64,000 bases of DNA from Erythrobasidium yunnanense (lineage: Eukaryota; Basidiomycota; Cystobasidiomycetes; Erythrobasidiales; Erythrobasidiaceae): NCBI GenBank assembly GCA_001600175.1, contig BCJC01000004.1:372001-436000 (forward strand). The letters run 5' to 3'. Both the position numbers and the translations under genes were made by a program. Positions 33,218-43,168 of the stretch are shown here, piece after piece. The notes beneath the pieces were generated by a model. That model was given only the letters and a program-made list of their open reading frames with translations. It was not told where the DNA came from and searched no databases. Numbering within the stretch: the stretch's first letter is position 1; each line of letters starts with the position of its first letter.

Positions 33218-33845
33218 CTACAAGGGGATATGACGATCTAGACAGTCTTGACCTTGACATTCACATGTTTTAGGAAAAGGGATGATGTCACGACAAGGAA
33301 GTCGTTTGCCAGTGTGTCGATGCGTCCAGATGCACTTGGGACTGTGAGAACAAACAAGGGCTGCTCCGTAGCGACAGAAGTCGCGCGATTCGATGTCGAT
33401 GCGAGTACCTTCAACAAGATGATGGGGATTGACACAGCCCAGGGCTTTGCCAGTGGCAGCAGAGGTGCGGTCTTCTCCCTTCCCGTGGCGACAACGATGC
33501 CCGATTTCTTTCCCTTCCAGGTCTTCCTCGGACTTCTGATGAAACAGCATGTACACAATGCTACAATCGCGTGTCAGGCCTCGCTCTTGTCATGGTATGG
33601 AGAAGGCATCTTACTGATGAGTATCTCGACTCGTTTCGATCCCATCAACGTGCCATGTTATCTTAGGATAGGTAGCGTCCGACTGGATCTCGACAAACCA
33701 GCAGTCTTCGATGTTGGCGGGAGCAGATGTCCTGACGATGTCTTCCATAAGCTGAAGGGAGAGGCGTGATTACTCTAAGCTGTTCCTTTCCACTGCACGA
33801 ATGACCTACGGTATCAGCAAGTTTGCGCCACGACATATCTGTCAT
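33218..33845 (-). CDS. His-Cys box (I-PpoI-like) protein, copy 1
   Basis: Three exons (33845-33810, 33751-33615, 33560-33218) encode 171 aa with frame kept. From MTDMSWRKLADT it runs through APANIEDCWFVEI to HIVYMLFHQ, then the zinc loop: IGHRCRHG, LGCVNPHHLVEG, SRDFCRYG, VCSHSPKC. This is the His-Cys box zinc pattern of I-PpoI-type His-Me finger endonucleases (HxC, CxNPxHL, C, CxH, C). The first active-site histidine (GHRC) is kept, but the metal-binding asparagine expected ten residues into HLxxESxxxN is replaced. A second gene at 39461-40990 has the same domain and the same intron positions. DNA binding is likely; cleavage is doubtful. Upstream coding sequence beyond 33845 is possible. Confidence 0.65.
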
Positions 33846-34274
33846 AACTGCCAAATGTAGCTCTGCAGAGTCGTAGAGAGCAGAAGAGAGCCTGCACATA
33901 ATGTAGAGGCCTGGCAGTAGCGTTTTACAATGACGACTTGTATTTGGCACCGATCGAGGCCGTCCATGACTGACCCCGTTGGCGGTCTTAGCTGATACTG
34001 CTTCAGCTACTTACTTAGAGGATGAGGGTATCAGACGGAAGGGCGCAGGGCAGCGTGTCCCGGGTAGTCAGCGTCGCGTGTCGCATCGCGGCTAGCTCAT
34101 CAGGGCAACTAAGTTGGCTTGGGCGTACTGAATTACACTGCTTCCTTGCAGTTTTAATTGCAGACATATGGTAGCGATAGTATTCCTTGTGTACCAAAGG
34201 TGTCTGATATGCGATAGATGCCAGACGGCCAGCCCGGTCCGAAGAGGTTAACTTGACTAGCCGTCATTGTCCAT

Positions 34275-34733
34275 CTAGACCTTTCCCATCACGATATTGT
34301 AGTATCTGAAAGTTGTGAAGGCCGAGAGAAATGCGACAAGTCCTGCGGGCATAACCTTGCCAGTCTTCGAAAAGCGTCGGCACATCACGACAAGGAGGAT
34401 CGCAGAGGTAGCCAACGCTATTCTCTGATCATTCAGAACTCCGTAGGCCATAGCAGACCCTGTCGATCGGCTTAGACTTGTCAGTATCCGGCCTGCGTTG
34501 AACCTACCGGATCCCAGACCCTGCATGACGTTCTTAACGTCATATACTCAAGAGAACAGGATGTACTGCACTTACTGCGACCAGCGATGAAACACTGCGA
34601 GCCTTGATGAAGCCGATCAGCCCGCCGAGCGCGACAATAGCGCTAAAGGCTCTGTGACAAGCTGTGAGATGGCTTCTAGCATTGAGTATGATACCTACAA
34701 TCCAATAACATCCACGTCCTGGTCAGTCTGCAT
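34275..34733 (-). CDS. TMEM14-family small membrane protein
   Basis: Minus-strand gene starting at 34733 (MQTDQDVDVIGF). After an intron the second exon reads AFSAIVALGGLIGFIKARSV and SSLVA, then a short GLGSG exon, then SAMAYGVLNDQRIALATSA and VMPAGLVAFLSAFTTFRYYN, ending at 34275. This is the TMEM14/UPF0136 pattern: three or four membrane helices, GxIGFIKAxSxxSL near the start and GKxMPAGL late. Family members lie in the mitochondrial or ER membrane, and TMEM14C is linked to heme transport. Its promoter and first two exons are repeated in inverted orientation at 41160-41518. The tRNA-Gly gene lies 221 bp upstream on the same strand. Confidence 0.85.
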
Positions 34734-35024
34734 ATTGATCGCAAGAGTGGACGAGAAGCTGAGGAACCGGTAGCTTTGGGAATTTTCTCAGGAAAAGCGA
34801 CTTATCGGCCTGCGACTAGGACTAAGACTAGGACTAACAAAAACACATCATATCGTCACATCATATGACAGCATCTGCGGTCTCTCGCCCATCTGGCGGA
34901 CGGAAAGGCTTCCCCAGGAAAAAGGATGGTCTTCTGGCTCGCGGCCAAAAGTTAGTGCAGGAGGGAGTCGAACCCCCGACTACCGCTTGGAAGGCGGTAA
35001 TGATAACCGTTCCACCACTGCACT
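34581..35024. repeat. Left arm of 6-kb-spaced inverted duplication
   Basis: This stretch (tRNA-Gly, its flank, TMEM14 promoter and first two exons) matches 41101-41518 in opposite orientation, with very few differences over the upstream half. It contains an extra 12-bp unit in a GTCCTAGTCTTAGTC microsatellite that the right arm lacks. Genes are intact in this arm, so it is the likely source. Confidence 0.9.
34954..35024 (-). tRNA. tRNA-Gly (anticodon UCC)
   Basis: 71 nt, no intron. The acceptor stem AGTGCAG pairs perfectly with CTGCACT. The D-arm carries GGTTAT, the anticodon stem ACCGC/GCGGT holds loop CTTCCAA with anticodon TCC, and the T-arm has GGTTCGACTCC (B box). It decodes GGA. A damaged copy lies inverted at 41101-41156. 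Confidence 0.93.
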
Positions 35025-36245
35025 CGAATTGTGGTTTCGAGCTGAGCTAGAAGCTGCTTGATGAAAGAGCGTCTTTTAGAAAAAATATATAGAGAAACAA
35101 GATTATGGCGTACAACGGCTTCTTGTAGGGTAAATACATGCTATGGAACACGTTGCTGCATCGCTGGAAGGCCTTGACTTGTAAAATCGCTGTTGGAAGA
35201 TGCGTGCCTGTTCCTGTCCGACGCGCCTCGGCAGCGGGCCGGAGGCCGTCCCAGGTCGCAAGACGGAACAGAGCGTTTGTGACGACAAATGAGACACATG
35301 TATATGTCAGGTAGCCTCCTGTGAGCTCCCGAGATCGCAAGCGTGACATCAGAACACCAAGAAACGTAAAAGGCTTTGGCAGCTGTCGTATCCTGCGAAG
35401 ACTTAGGACATAACATATTCAACACTATGTTACACGTATAATTGTGTTGAAACCCCGGCCAGGAAACGTTGGCTCGTCAGATCGAGGAAAGAAGAGATTG
35501 CTTCTGACGTGCAAGGCTGCCTACCACTTCGCAGCTGTAATCGATTGACGAGCTGACCTTCTCTTCAAGTGTCAGCATAGGTAGAATGTTATAAACTAGA
35601 TCATAGACCAGAAATAGCGGCCGTGATTGCTATAGCGCCAAAATTACGTTGACGCCTGCATTACATTGGTTCCTTGCGTGCTAGGTGAATGCGAGACTGT
35701 CGACTGGATCACAGATGCTTCAGCATAATGTCACCTTCTTGACAAGAGGCTGGCCGCAAGGTGACAACTTGCAATAATGGGCCAATTTTGGAGTCCAAAA
35801 CTGCAGACCTTGACGTGTTGGATTTTGTTGACTGTAATGTATCCACGTAATGCCTTCACGTAATGCCCAGTACCCTTGCCTGCTGTTCACGATTTAGTAG
35901 TCGAGGAAGGAAGATGATGGGAAGCATTTCCTGCAGGCACGTCCCCTTGAGTAGAACCGACCGCAGAGAGTTAAACTTCTGCACATCAGCTGCTCCAATG
36001 AAGTAGGGTTGAGGGCACGGGGAACTGTACGAATATTTGGGCCAGAATTGGGAACAGAACGACCGGGTCCATCATGGTGCTGTGCTTTGCAAGCTGCTGT
36101 ATTATAAAAACTCTGGGAGATGATAACAGCAAGGAATAGTCCAAAATCGTAGGCAATCATCTTCCGGTATGTCATACCATAATCGATTCTGGCCGTCTTG
36201 TCGGGATTGACGAAGTCAGATCATCAGCATTCTGCAGTGAACTCG
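35025..36245. other. Gene-poor stretch inside the inverted duplication
   Basis: About 1.2 kb. The only open frame of note is on the minus strand at about 35349-35047 (with GGYLTYTCVSFVVTNALFRL), without homology or splice support. The rest has no coding signal, RNA gene or recognised repeat. Confidence 0.3.
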
Positions 36246-36566
36246 TAGTTCGTTTGCCTCTCATATCGGATTGAGTATATCACATGTCTGAGAAGGATAA
36301 ATGATCCAAAGTGTTCATCGCCAATCGCTCCCCTTTGGCGGAGAATGTGCAGGGCGAAGAAGTTGCATGGTAGCGCAGCATAACTTTCTCCGCGGTGTAG
36401 GTAGGTGCACGGACAGTCGTCCTGGAACCACAGAGGGATTTTGGTGTAATCATTCGCCCTGTGCATCGTCTGCCAAAGAGGAGCGGTTGGCGATGAACAC
36501 TCTGGATCATTGGTTTTCTCGAGACATACGATGTCTCAACTCCAATCTCTGCGAGGCAAACGAAGT
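36246..36566. repeat. Foldback (long inverted-repeat) element
   Basis: The sequence folds on itself: an arm from about 36251 to 36360 (CGTTTGCCTC ... ATGATCCAAAGTGTTCATCG) is complementary to about 36455-36562 (CGATGAACACTCTGGATCAT ... GAGGCAAACG) with scattered mismatches. The loop is about 95 bp. As a result both strands encode MIQSVHRQ-type frames, which are palindrome artefacts rather than genes. It could be a MITE-like element; no clear target-site duplication was found. Confidence 0.6.
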
Positions 36567-36620
36567 AGAAGGTAACGAAGGAATTGCCGAAGAAACGACT
36601 AATACAACCCGGCGAATACT

Positions 36621-37403
36621 CTATTCCTCAGGCACCTCACGATCTCCGCTGTCAATCTCTTCAATGACTGTGTGTGGGGGGAGTCCGTCTACTGTGCATC
36701 CTACAGACTGCGCTGTTCCTAGGATCTCCTTCACTGTTCCGCTGAGCTCCTTTGCTAGCGACTTGAATCGCATCGTCCTTGCAATGTCGAGGATGGTATC
36801 GAAATCAATGTTTCCAGAGTGCTTGATGTTCTTCTCCTTCTTTCGGTCGCGAGGCGGCTCCTTGAGGGCACGAATGACGAGGGAAGATGCTGATGGGACG
36901 ACGGAGACGGCTGCTTGACGGTTCTGAATGGTCAACTGAACGGTGACTCGTAGACCTTTCCATTCTCCAGTAGCTTTTGCAATGTTCTCTCCTACGACCT
37001 TAGGGGACTGCACAGTCCGTTTAGCAATTTGTCCTTCAATCTCGCGAAGCCATACGTACGAGACCTCTGTAATAACGGCGTCAGCGAGAATTTGGTATGT
37101 AAGTATTGTATAACCTACAGAGGACCAATCTTTGGTGCCAATGCAGAAGATGCTCCTACTTCTCCACCGGTCTATCGATGCATACAAGATTCGGTCAGCC
37201 CGCGAACAGCTTGAGGATAGCGGACGGCGCCAACGCACAGCACGGAGGTAGATGATTTTGATCTCATTGGGATCGAGCTTGGGTCTGTATAGCGTATTTG
37301 GAGGTCGATTGTCGAAGTATGATATCGAGTCGGGATTTTGAAGGGCGGTCAAAAGCGTCAGCGCTGTCGTTTGCCAGCAGCATGCAGCGTATCCTTACGC
37401 CAT
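36621..37403 (-). CDS. RPL12: 60S ribosomal protein L12 (uL11)
   Basis: Stalk-base protein of the large ribosomal subunit. The start at 37403 gives ATGGC/A across a 5' intron: [17 protein letters not shown]. Further exons give [20 protein letters not shown] and [20 protein letters not shown], then [20 protein letters not shown], then [19 protein letters not shown] and [17 protein letters not shown], ending VPEE at 36621. Several introns in the first half, none in the last exon, as is common for ribosomal-protein genes. Length about 165 aa is normal. Frames that read through the introns look longer but are artefacts. Confidence 0.95.
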
Positions 37404-37482
37404 GTCTGAAGATTGAGCGTTCTTTGCAGGGAAAGTATCGACTCTGCGCAGAAATCTCGAAGAAGCGGCCTCCCTTGCGAAA

Positions 37483-38297
37483 ATGGAAGTCGACCTGGTT
37501 TTTCGATCACCAACGAGAAAAGGGGGATCCAAGAACGAAAACAAGACCGTCAAAGTGCAGAAATTAACAAAGCCTATGCTACATCCATCTGGCATCGTGC
37601 TTCATCTGGCAGACCGCTTCTGGCTGTTCTCACGGAATCTCGAAAAATGTGCTGGCGATTTGAGCTCTAACGCATTTGATCCCATCTCCCTTCTTGTCTT
37701 GCCCATCCATGCGTATCCTCCTCTACGCATTCAGCTCACACTCCTCTAGGAATTGCCATTTGCCAAGAGCCGATGTCTGCCTCGAGTGCCCGAAGCTGCA
37801 CCGCGCTTTACAACGATAGCTCCGGCTCTTCTGGATATACTACAAGAGCGCTGCTTCAGTCTCGTCTGTACACTATGTCAGAACGAAGGAACCCTGCTTT
37901 ACCCGCTCCGCAAACGACAGGATCGTCTATAAGGCCTAATAGTCCTACCAGCATCGATTGTAGCACAAACAACGTCTATGCTGCGCCGTATTCAAGCACT
38001 GGTCGGATAGCGCCCTTGTCATCTTGATGTTCAGAAAAGCCCAAGAATGCGGGCTATCCTGCCTGCTGTCTCTTCCTAGCCCAGGCATGTCCTTTCGAAG
38101 TCCGCATCTATACTGCCGCCTTTCTGTTGTTCCCACCAATCGGCTCAGCTACAGTGCCTGTCAAGAGCGATTCAGCTGTCACACTATCCAAACGAAGCGA
38201 AATCGCAACTTCGAAGCACGAAAGAGTTTACCGACGGACGAATGTCACAGATGCACGGAAAATATGCTTGACAACTGTGCCGACGGTGTTATAACTT
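37483..38297 (+). CDS. Unresolved multi-exon gene, function unknown
   Basis: Divergent from RPL12. The first open part (from MEVDLVFRSPTRKGG) includes MLHPSGIVLHLADRFWLFSR. A plausible continuation is ELPFAKSRCLPRVPEAAPRF with LLDILQERCFSLVCTLCQ, then SIVAQTTSMLRRIQALVG, then CPFEVRIYTAAFLLFPPIGS, ending TTVPTVL at about 38297. Two other frames are also open over long stretches, so exon choice is uncertain. No family is recognised. The Leu-rich middle suggests an alpha-helical protein. Confidence 0.3.
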
Positions 38298-38382
38298 CTG
38301 AGGCTTTCTGTCTTGCAGCGGAATGTTACGACACGACATGGAAACTGCCTCCGCCGCCTGACATCGCAGCCAAGGTGAAATG

Positions 38383-39135
38383 CTACAGCATGCCTCCTTC
38401 TCGCTCTGCGCTACATAAAGCTTGCTGGATCGAATATACTTGAATATGGTCGCCATCTGAGCCTGCAGATATCGAAAGGATGCGACACACCTGCGACGTT
38501 CGGAGTCAGCAAGTATCGAAGTATGCGTATCTTACTGCAAACACTGTCCCATGGTTCTTGGTACATTTTGACAGGCGTGCGGATATATGTATTTCGGAAT
38601 GAGGGCGGTCCGTCTACTTGCGTGAATTCGAACTCCTGCCCTTTGTCTGCTTCGCTCTGCCTGTCTAACCCAGCATCTGTCTGCGTGAGCCTCGTGACAT
38701 CACCTTCCGGAAAAGGTAGACAATGTAGAGCCCTGTTGGGTACGTCAGAAAATGATCTAGCAAGCGACTGAACTCTGTCTTCCTTACACGTAGGTGTGCA
38801 GAATGTCATGATAACGGCCGACGGCGGAGAAATGTCGTGACTGCCCATCGCTAGGCTTTGCAAGCCAGCACTGCTCATGACTATCGACAGAGAACTTGAA
38901 ATTGCTGGAAACGTTTTCGGCAATCTATAAGCAGCTTCAGCAGACTGGCTTGGCATTCTGGGAAACCTCTTACCTGCTTAGATAGGCGATCTCAGTCAGC
39001 TTTTGCCATTTGAAACTTTCTCTCAAGTTTAGGACCAACTACTGCGCCTTCTTTCGAGGCAAGGACCTCTTTCAATGCGTTCTCGAGGTACGGGACGGAG
39101 GTTGCCGCTCTCGTACTCTCTTCGAGAGGCGCCAT
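38383..39135 (-). CDS. Unresolved multi-exon gene, function unknown
   Basis: A candidate minus-strand gene facing the previous one tail to tail. Segments with coding character: MAPLEESTRAATSVPYLENA, then LNLRESFKWQKLTEIAYLSR, then IAENVSSNFKFSVDSHEQCW, then ALHCLPFPEGDVTRLTQTDA with FEFTQVDGPPSFRNTYIRTP, and a last part ILSISAGSDGDHIQVYSIQQ ending at 38383. Donors and acceptors of normal form lie between most of these, but one junction (near 38560) does not keep frame with the best acceptor. No family is recognised. Confidence 0.3.
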
Positions 39136-39460
39136 GGCGTCTGATGCTACTTCCAGCTTCTTTGAGCTCGTCAAGCTGAACTTTCGCGGCCTGCGGCCCG
39201 GATTTCGGCTCGCAAGTTCGCGAGTGATCGCTGTAGTGACATATTGGGAACATAATTATGTGCCCAAAATCTTCGTGCGGATTTGCAGCTTGCATGACTA
39301 CAGGTCAATCGAAGCTGCTCGATCCGATGCTCTGTAGAAAGCTAGCGATGCGTTGTCCTCATCGAGCACAACAACATGCTCGGCAAGCTGTCGACGGTGG
39401 TCAGCATAAGTCGAGAACGCAGACTCAAGCAACTAACCATGGCAGGCATAGCATCCAGCA

Positions 39461-40990
39461 CTACATCTCTGCATGGAAGACTTCCTCCAAGTTGTGGATG
39501 AGTGTGCACTTGGGATCATGTGGGCATTTGATGGCTGCAACGTAGCGGCAGAAATCGTGTGAGATGTCAGTCTGGTGGTCCACTAGAGCCAAATGATGTG
39601 CGTTGATGCAGCAAAGGCCGCGAACACTCGATTCGGCCGTTCTGTCCTCCGCTGCACCATGTCGGCATAGATGGGCGACTTCAAGACCTCCCATATCATC
39701 CTGGCCAAGCTGGTTGAACAGCATGTATACAAGACTAGCAGGCAGATCAGCACGGCGAAGATCCAGGTCGCATTGGGACTTACCGATGAGTATTTATCGT
39801 GGTCTTGATATCGTTGACCTTCCAGTAAGTCTTAGGATAGTTGTCCGCAGTATCCTTCTCAATCCAACAATTGTCGATATTGGCTGGGGCCGAGGTCACC
39901 CCCAGCCGATCGCATAGCTATTTCATTATCAGTACTCGAACATTGCTGTCATTCATGCAACTCACCTTGTTCGTAATTCTTCGCCATGACTGCGTAGGGG
40001 AACCGGTGCGGCCTGCTCCCGTTTCCGGTTCTTCTATGGCGAGGATGATGTAACTGCCTTTAGCTTGGCCGACTATAACGTGCCCGTCTGGAAGATTATC
40101 GACAAGGGCGTTCCACATTGACCGCTAGACTCCTCGTCTCCATCCAGGTCTTCATGACTGCCGTAACTTTGGCCTTGACACCGTATGCATTTTCATTTCA
40201 TTGAATGTCAAGTTGCATGACGGACGTTTAGCATGGACAAAGCCAGTAGACTTGGACCAAGACCATCCAGGAATATTACTTGTGGCAGAAGTGTAGGCCT
40301 CCTTCGCAGGTGCACCCCAAACCACCTCCAGACCGGGCTTGGTAGCACGCTCGCGATAGATCTGCTTCGACGAAGCAGTGACGTGATGGAAGACATCTTC
40401 GGCAGCTCCTTTACTGCCTTTGAGTGTTTGAGCGTGATTGAAGGGTGCGAAGTTGACCGCCTTGGCCCATGGAATCGGAGTCTCGATTGAATACGCATCG
40501 AGCGTCAGGAGGTTGAGTATGGATAGACCAGCATCTAGCATACGACTCCGAGAGTCTGCTCCTCGACCAATGTCTTGCGCTCGCTGTTAGATCCGCTTGG
40601 TGGTGGCCAAAACAAGAGATTGCCGAACGGGCCATCGCATGATCCAGAAGGCTGATTGAGACGGTTGATCGCAGATGGAACAATGCCGTGCTTTTTGAAG
40701 ATGCCCTTGAGACCATTCTCAACGTTCTTGAAATGTGCGACTTCCGCAACGGAAGGAGTTAAACAACAGACGGTCTTGTGCAAATTGCGGAGCTTCTCCA
40801 CACAGTTCGCAAAGGCAGCTTTGAAGAGTGGAGATGCCTCGTCGTTGCGGTTTACGCTGGCTAGAATGGCTTCAACGACCTCAGGCGCTCGGCCCTTGTT
40901 CGGAGGATCAGCATATGAAGTTGTCGCGACGGGCTCTTTGGTTTGAGGAGAGGGCCAGCCTCGCTCAGGACGCTTTCGCTGAATTGAAGG
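39461..40990 (-). CDS. His-Cys box protein, copy 2, with long unknown N-terminal part
   Basis: The 3' half parallels copy 1: SWRRITNK then LCDRLGVTSAPANIDNCWIE, HRLVYMLFNQ, VAHLCRHG, LCCINAHHLALVD, HDFCRYV and KCPHDPKC, with introns at matching positions. Again the His-Cys zinc ligands and first histidine are kept and the expected asparagine is not. The N-terminal part (about 40990-40170) encodes FKKHGIVPSAINRLNQPS, then PIPWAKAVNFAPFNHAQTL and EVVWGAPAKEAY, which I do not recognise; a distant likeness of VVWGxxA with a later HxxRPS to uracil-DNA glycosylases is weak. A frame change near 40540 can be explained by a 78-nt intron ending TCGAG. No in-frame ATG was found at the 5' end, which lies about 110 bp from the right duplication arm. 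Confidence 0.5.
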
Positions 40991-41100
40991 AGCAGTTGAA
41001 AGCTTGCAGAGGCCTCGCAGATATGCTACTGCTGCATAGCCCTTGCCTGGCCCAGAGAATAAAGTTCACTTCGATAATTGCGGATAGTCGTCCCGGGCGG

Positions 41101-41156
41101 AGTACACCATCACCGCCTCCAAGCGGTGGTAGGGACCTTCGACTCCCTCCTGCACT
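41101..41156 (+). pseudogene. tRNA-Gly relic
   Basis: About 56 nt remain. The 3' acceptor strand CTGCACT and most of the anticodon and T arms are kept, but the D-arm is largely missing, the anticodon loop is one base short, and the B box is CTTCGACTCC rather than TTCGACTCC with its G-G lead. It cannot fold as a tRNA. Confidence 0.85.
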
Positions 41157-41364
41157 AACTTTTGGCTGCGAGCCAGAAGACCATCCTTTTTCCTGGGGAA
41201 GCCTTTCCGTCCGCCAGATGGGCGAGAGACCGCAGATGCTGTCATATGATGTGACGATATGATGTGTTTTTGTTAGTCCTAGTCGCAGGCCGATAAGTCG
41301 CTTTTCCTGAGAAAATTCCCAAAGCTACCGGTTCCTCAGCTTCTCGTCTACTCTTGCGATCAAT

Positions 41365-41518
41365 ATGCAGACTGACCAGGACGTGGATGTTATTGGATTG
41401 TATGTATAATACTTAATCCTAGAAGCCATCTTACAGCTTGTTACAGAGCCTTTGGCGCTATCGTCGCGCTCGGCGGGATGATCGGCTTCGTCATGGCTCG
41501 CAGCGTCTCATCGCTGGG
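41365..41518 (+). pseudogene. 5' fragment of TMEM14 gene copy
   Basis: The ATG at 41365 begins MQTDQDVDVIG as in the intact gene. After the conserved intron the second exon reads AFGAIVALGGMIGFVMARSV and SSL, then loses homology. Missing are the remaining exons and the last two membrane helices. A longer antisense open frame (41695-41441) overlaps it and is not taken as a gene. Confidence 0.8.
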
Positions 41519-42360
41519 TTCAGCAGTGCCAGCGGCTTTGCAGTGCAGCTTGGGCCAGACGCCATTGATATAGTAGGAGCTTGGAGTATTCCTGTCAACC
41601 CGCAATGATCGTGTACTCGCGTCTTGCCTTCTTCGAAAAGAGGTCCAGATTACAGAGATTGGCCGCAGTGAAGATATGCATACATGTACAGCCAAGCTTT
41701 TGCGACACGAGCAAGCTCTTGATGTAAGTAAATGATATGCGATCAGCTGTTAAACAAGTGTAAGATGATTGATGCAGAGCTGAAGATGGCAGTGTGATAG
41801 AGGAAGAGTGATTGGATGGGATTAGATGTCGATGAGAAGAAAGAGAAGAGGGAAGGAGTCAAATGGAGGGATTTTATAGCTGGTCTTCCAGGCCATTTCT
41901 TCCAGTCAAGCGGAGGATTACCTATACGCTAGCGCTGTTGAACGCCTAGACCTGCGGAGTGTAGACGTCATGTCTTCCACATCCTCAGCAGTCTTCCTTT
42001 GCGACGGAAGTGGAAGATGAGCTATACTTAGGGTCTTCTATCTTCCAGCCAAATGGCCGCGATCCGATACTGGACGACGAGCATACGTCAGCTTAGCCCG
42101 TAGGCCGACCCAATCACCCTCTCTCCGCTCCAGAGCAGATATAGGCAGGTCTAGATTCTATGGTTACGACAACTACTGAGGTGCGGAAGGATGGCTGCTA
42201 CGACATGTTGCGAGGCGGAGAGACAAAGTATCATCTTGTTAGCCAGTCGTGCTGTATATTGTCTCGTTGAGACGAGGTGGGAAGACCAGAAGAAAGAGCA
42301 GAAGGGCCGAAGACCGTACAGAAGGCCTGGGTATAGAGTAGTTCCAGCTTCTTTTTCACT
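41519..42360. other. Intergenic, no gene seen
   Basis: 842 bp after the duplication arm. Purine-rich runs at 41820-41870 (GAAGAAAGAGAAGAGGGAAGG). The + strand open frame at 42191-42499 is mostly antisense to NOP10 and is rejected. Confidence 0.35.
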
Positions 42361-42693
42361 TTACATAGGTTTCTCTGGTTGTTGCGACAGGAGGATGCCA
42401 AAGCGCTTCTTGATAGTCACACGATGCCTCGAGAACTTGTCGTCTGGCGAAAACCGAGCTGAAAGAAGGCCAGACAGATCAGATCTGGTCTTGCGGTAGC
42501 TTCATGCGCTGTGCTATCGTCATATGCATACCAGGATGTGCGCTCTTCGTAATCTTGCCCTCTCCTGTGATTTTCTGTGTTAACAGCCGAAAGTCAGCAT
42601 TTTCGTAGCTTCGCATAGCGGCTTTCCCAAAGAACCTACCTTCAACGTGTACACACGGTTGCCCTCCTCATTTAGGGTATACATCAAGTGCAT
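42361..42693 (-). CDS. NOP10: H/ACA snoRNP protein Nop10
   Basis: Small core protein of H/ACA snoRNPs, needed for rRNA pseudouridylation. Three exons (42693-42640, 42574-42532, 42458-42361) encode 64 aa with frame kept. The protein reads [59 protein letters not shown], ending PEKPM. All hallmark blocks (MHLMY, KSAHPARFSPDD, RVxxKKRFG) are present. None of the exons is long enough to stand out as an open frame, so it is easily missed. Confidence 0.96.
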
Positions 42694-43168
42694 GATCAAA
42701 GATCTGGTCTTATTCGTTCGGAAAGAGCAAAGAAGCGCATGCTACGTAGTCGAAAACTTGCCGAGCAAGCATTACATCTAGACATTAAACGTGTATGCTA
42801 CAAGATGCTTTCGCGACTACTTCATACGTACGAGCACACAAAAAGGGCGGGAAAAAGGAGTATGCAGACAAACTAAGAACAGAGACGGACTGCTAGACAG
42901 GGTAAGATAGGCCGCTGATCTTGATCTCCATACTAAGTACGTACGTGGAGTAATGATGTGATAAAGGTGTCCAGGCGAATTGCCTGCTTGGACTCCTGCA
43001 GCAGAAGTGCGTATGATAGAGGGCGCATCTTGACAGGGAGTGCTTGCGACTGAAGACTGCTGTACTGTTTACGATTACTGTTGAGGACTACTTCCTGATG
43101 CATATATTTGCGAATGCGTTTGCTTTTGCCTTGAACGACAGGGTAGACCAGGAAGAGATGCATAGGGT
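42694..43168. other. Intergenic, no gene seen
   Basis: 475 bp between NOP10 and the 3' end of the Hsp20-like gene. No supported gene or repeat. Confidence 0.35.

Larger units (their letters stand above)
41101..41518. repeat. Right arm of inverted duplication
   Basis: Inverted copy of 34581-35024. It carries a damaged tRNA-Gly, the shared spacer (GACAGCATCTGCGGTC region reversed) and the TMEM14 promoter with exons 1 and 2. Homology stops at about 41518 (TCATCGCTGG), just before the left arm's second-exon donor. It lacks a 12-bp microsatellite unit present on the left. Confidence 0.9.

Noticed and set aside
33248-33769. 173-aa + strand open frame
   Set aside because: Antisense to the first His-Cys box gene, whose frame and splice sites are better supported and match the second copy.
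34865-35050. 61-aa + strand open frame
   Set aside because: It overlaps the tRNA-Gly gene and its duplicated flank; recurs only because the block is duplicated.
36280-36918. Paired MIQSVHRQ-type open frames on both strands
   Set aside because: They are the two arms of the foldback repeat, not genes.
41441-41695. Minus-strand open frame at the right duplication arm
   Set aside because: Antisense to the TMEM14 5' fragment; no homology.
42191-42499. 102-aa + strand open frame
   Set aside because: Antisense to the NOP10 last exon and its intron.
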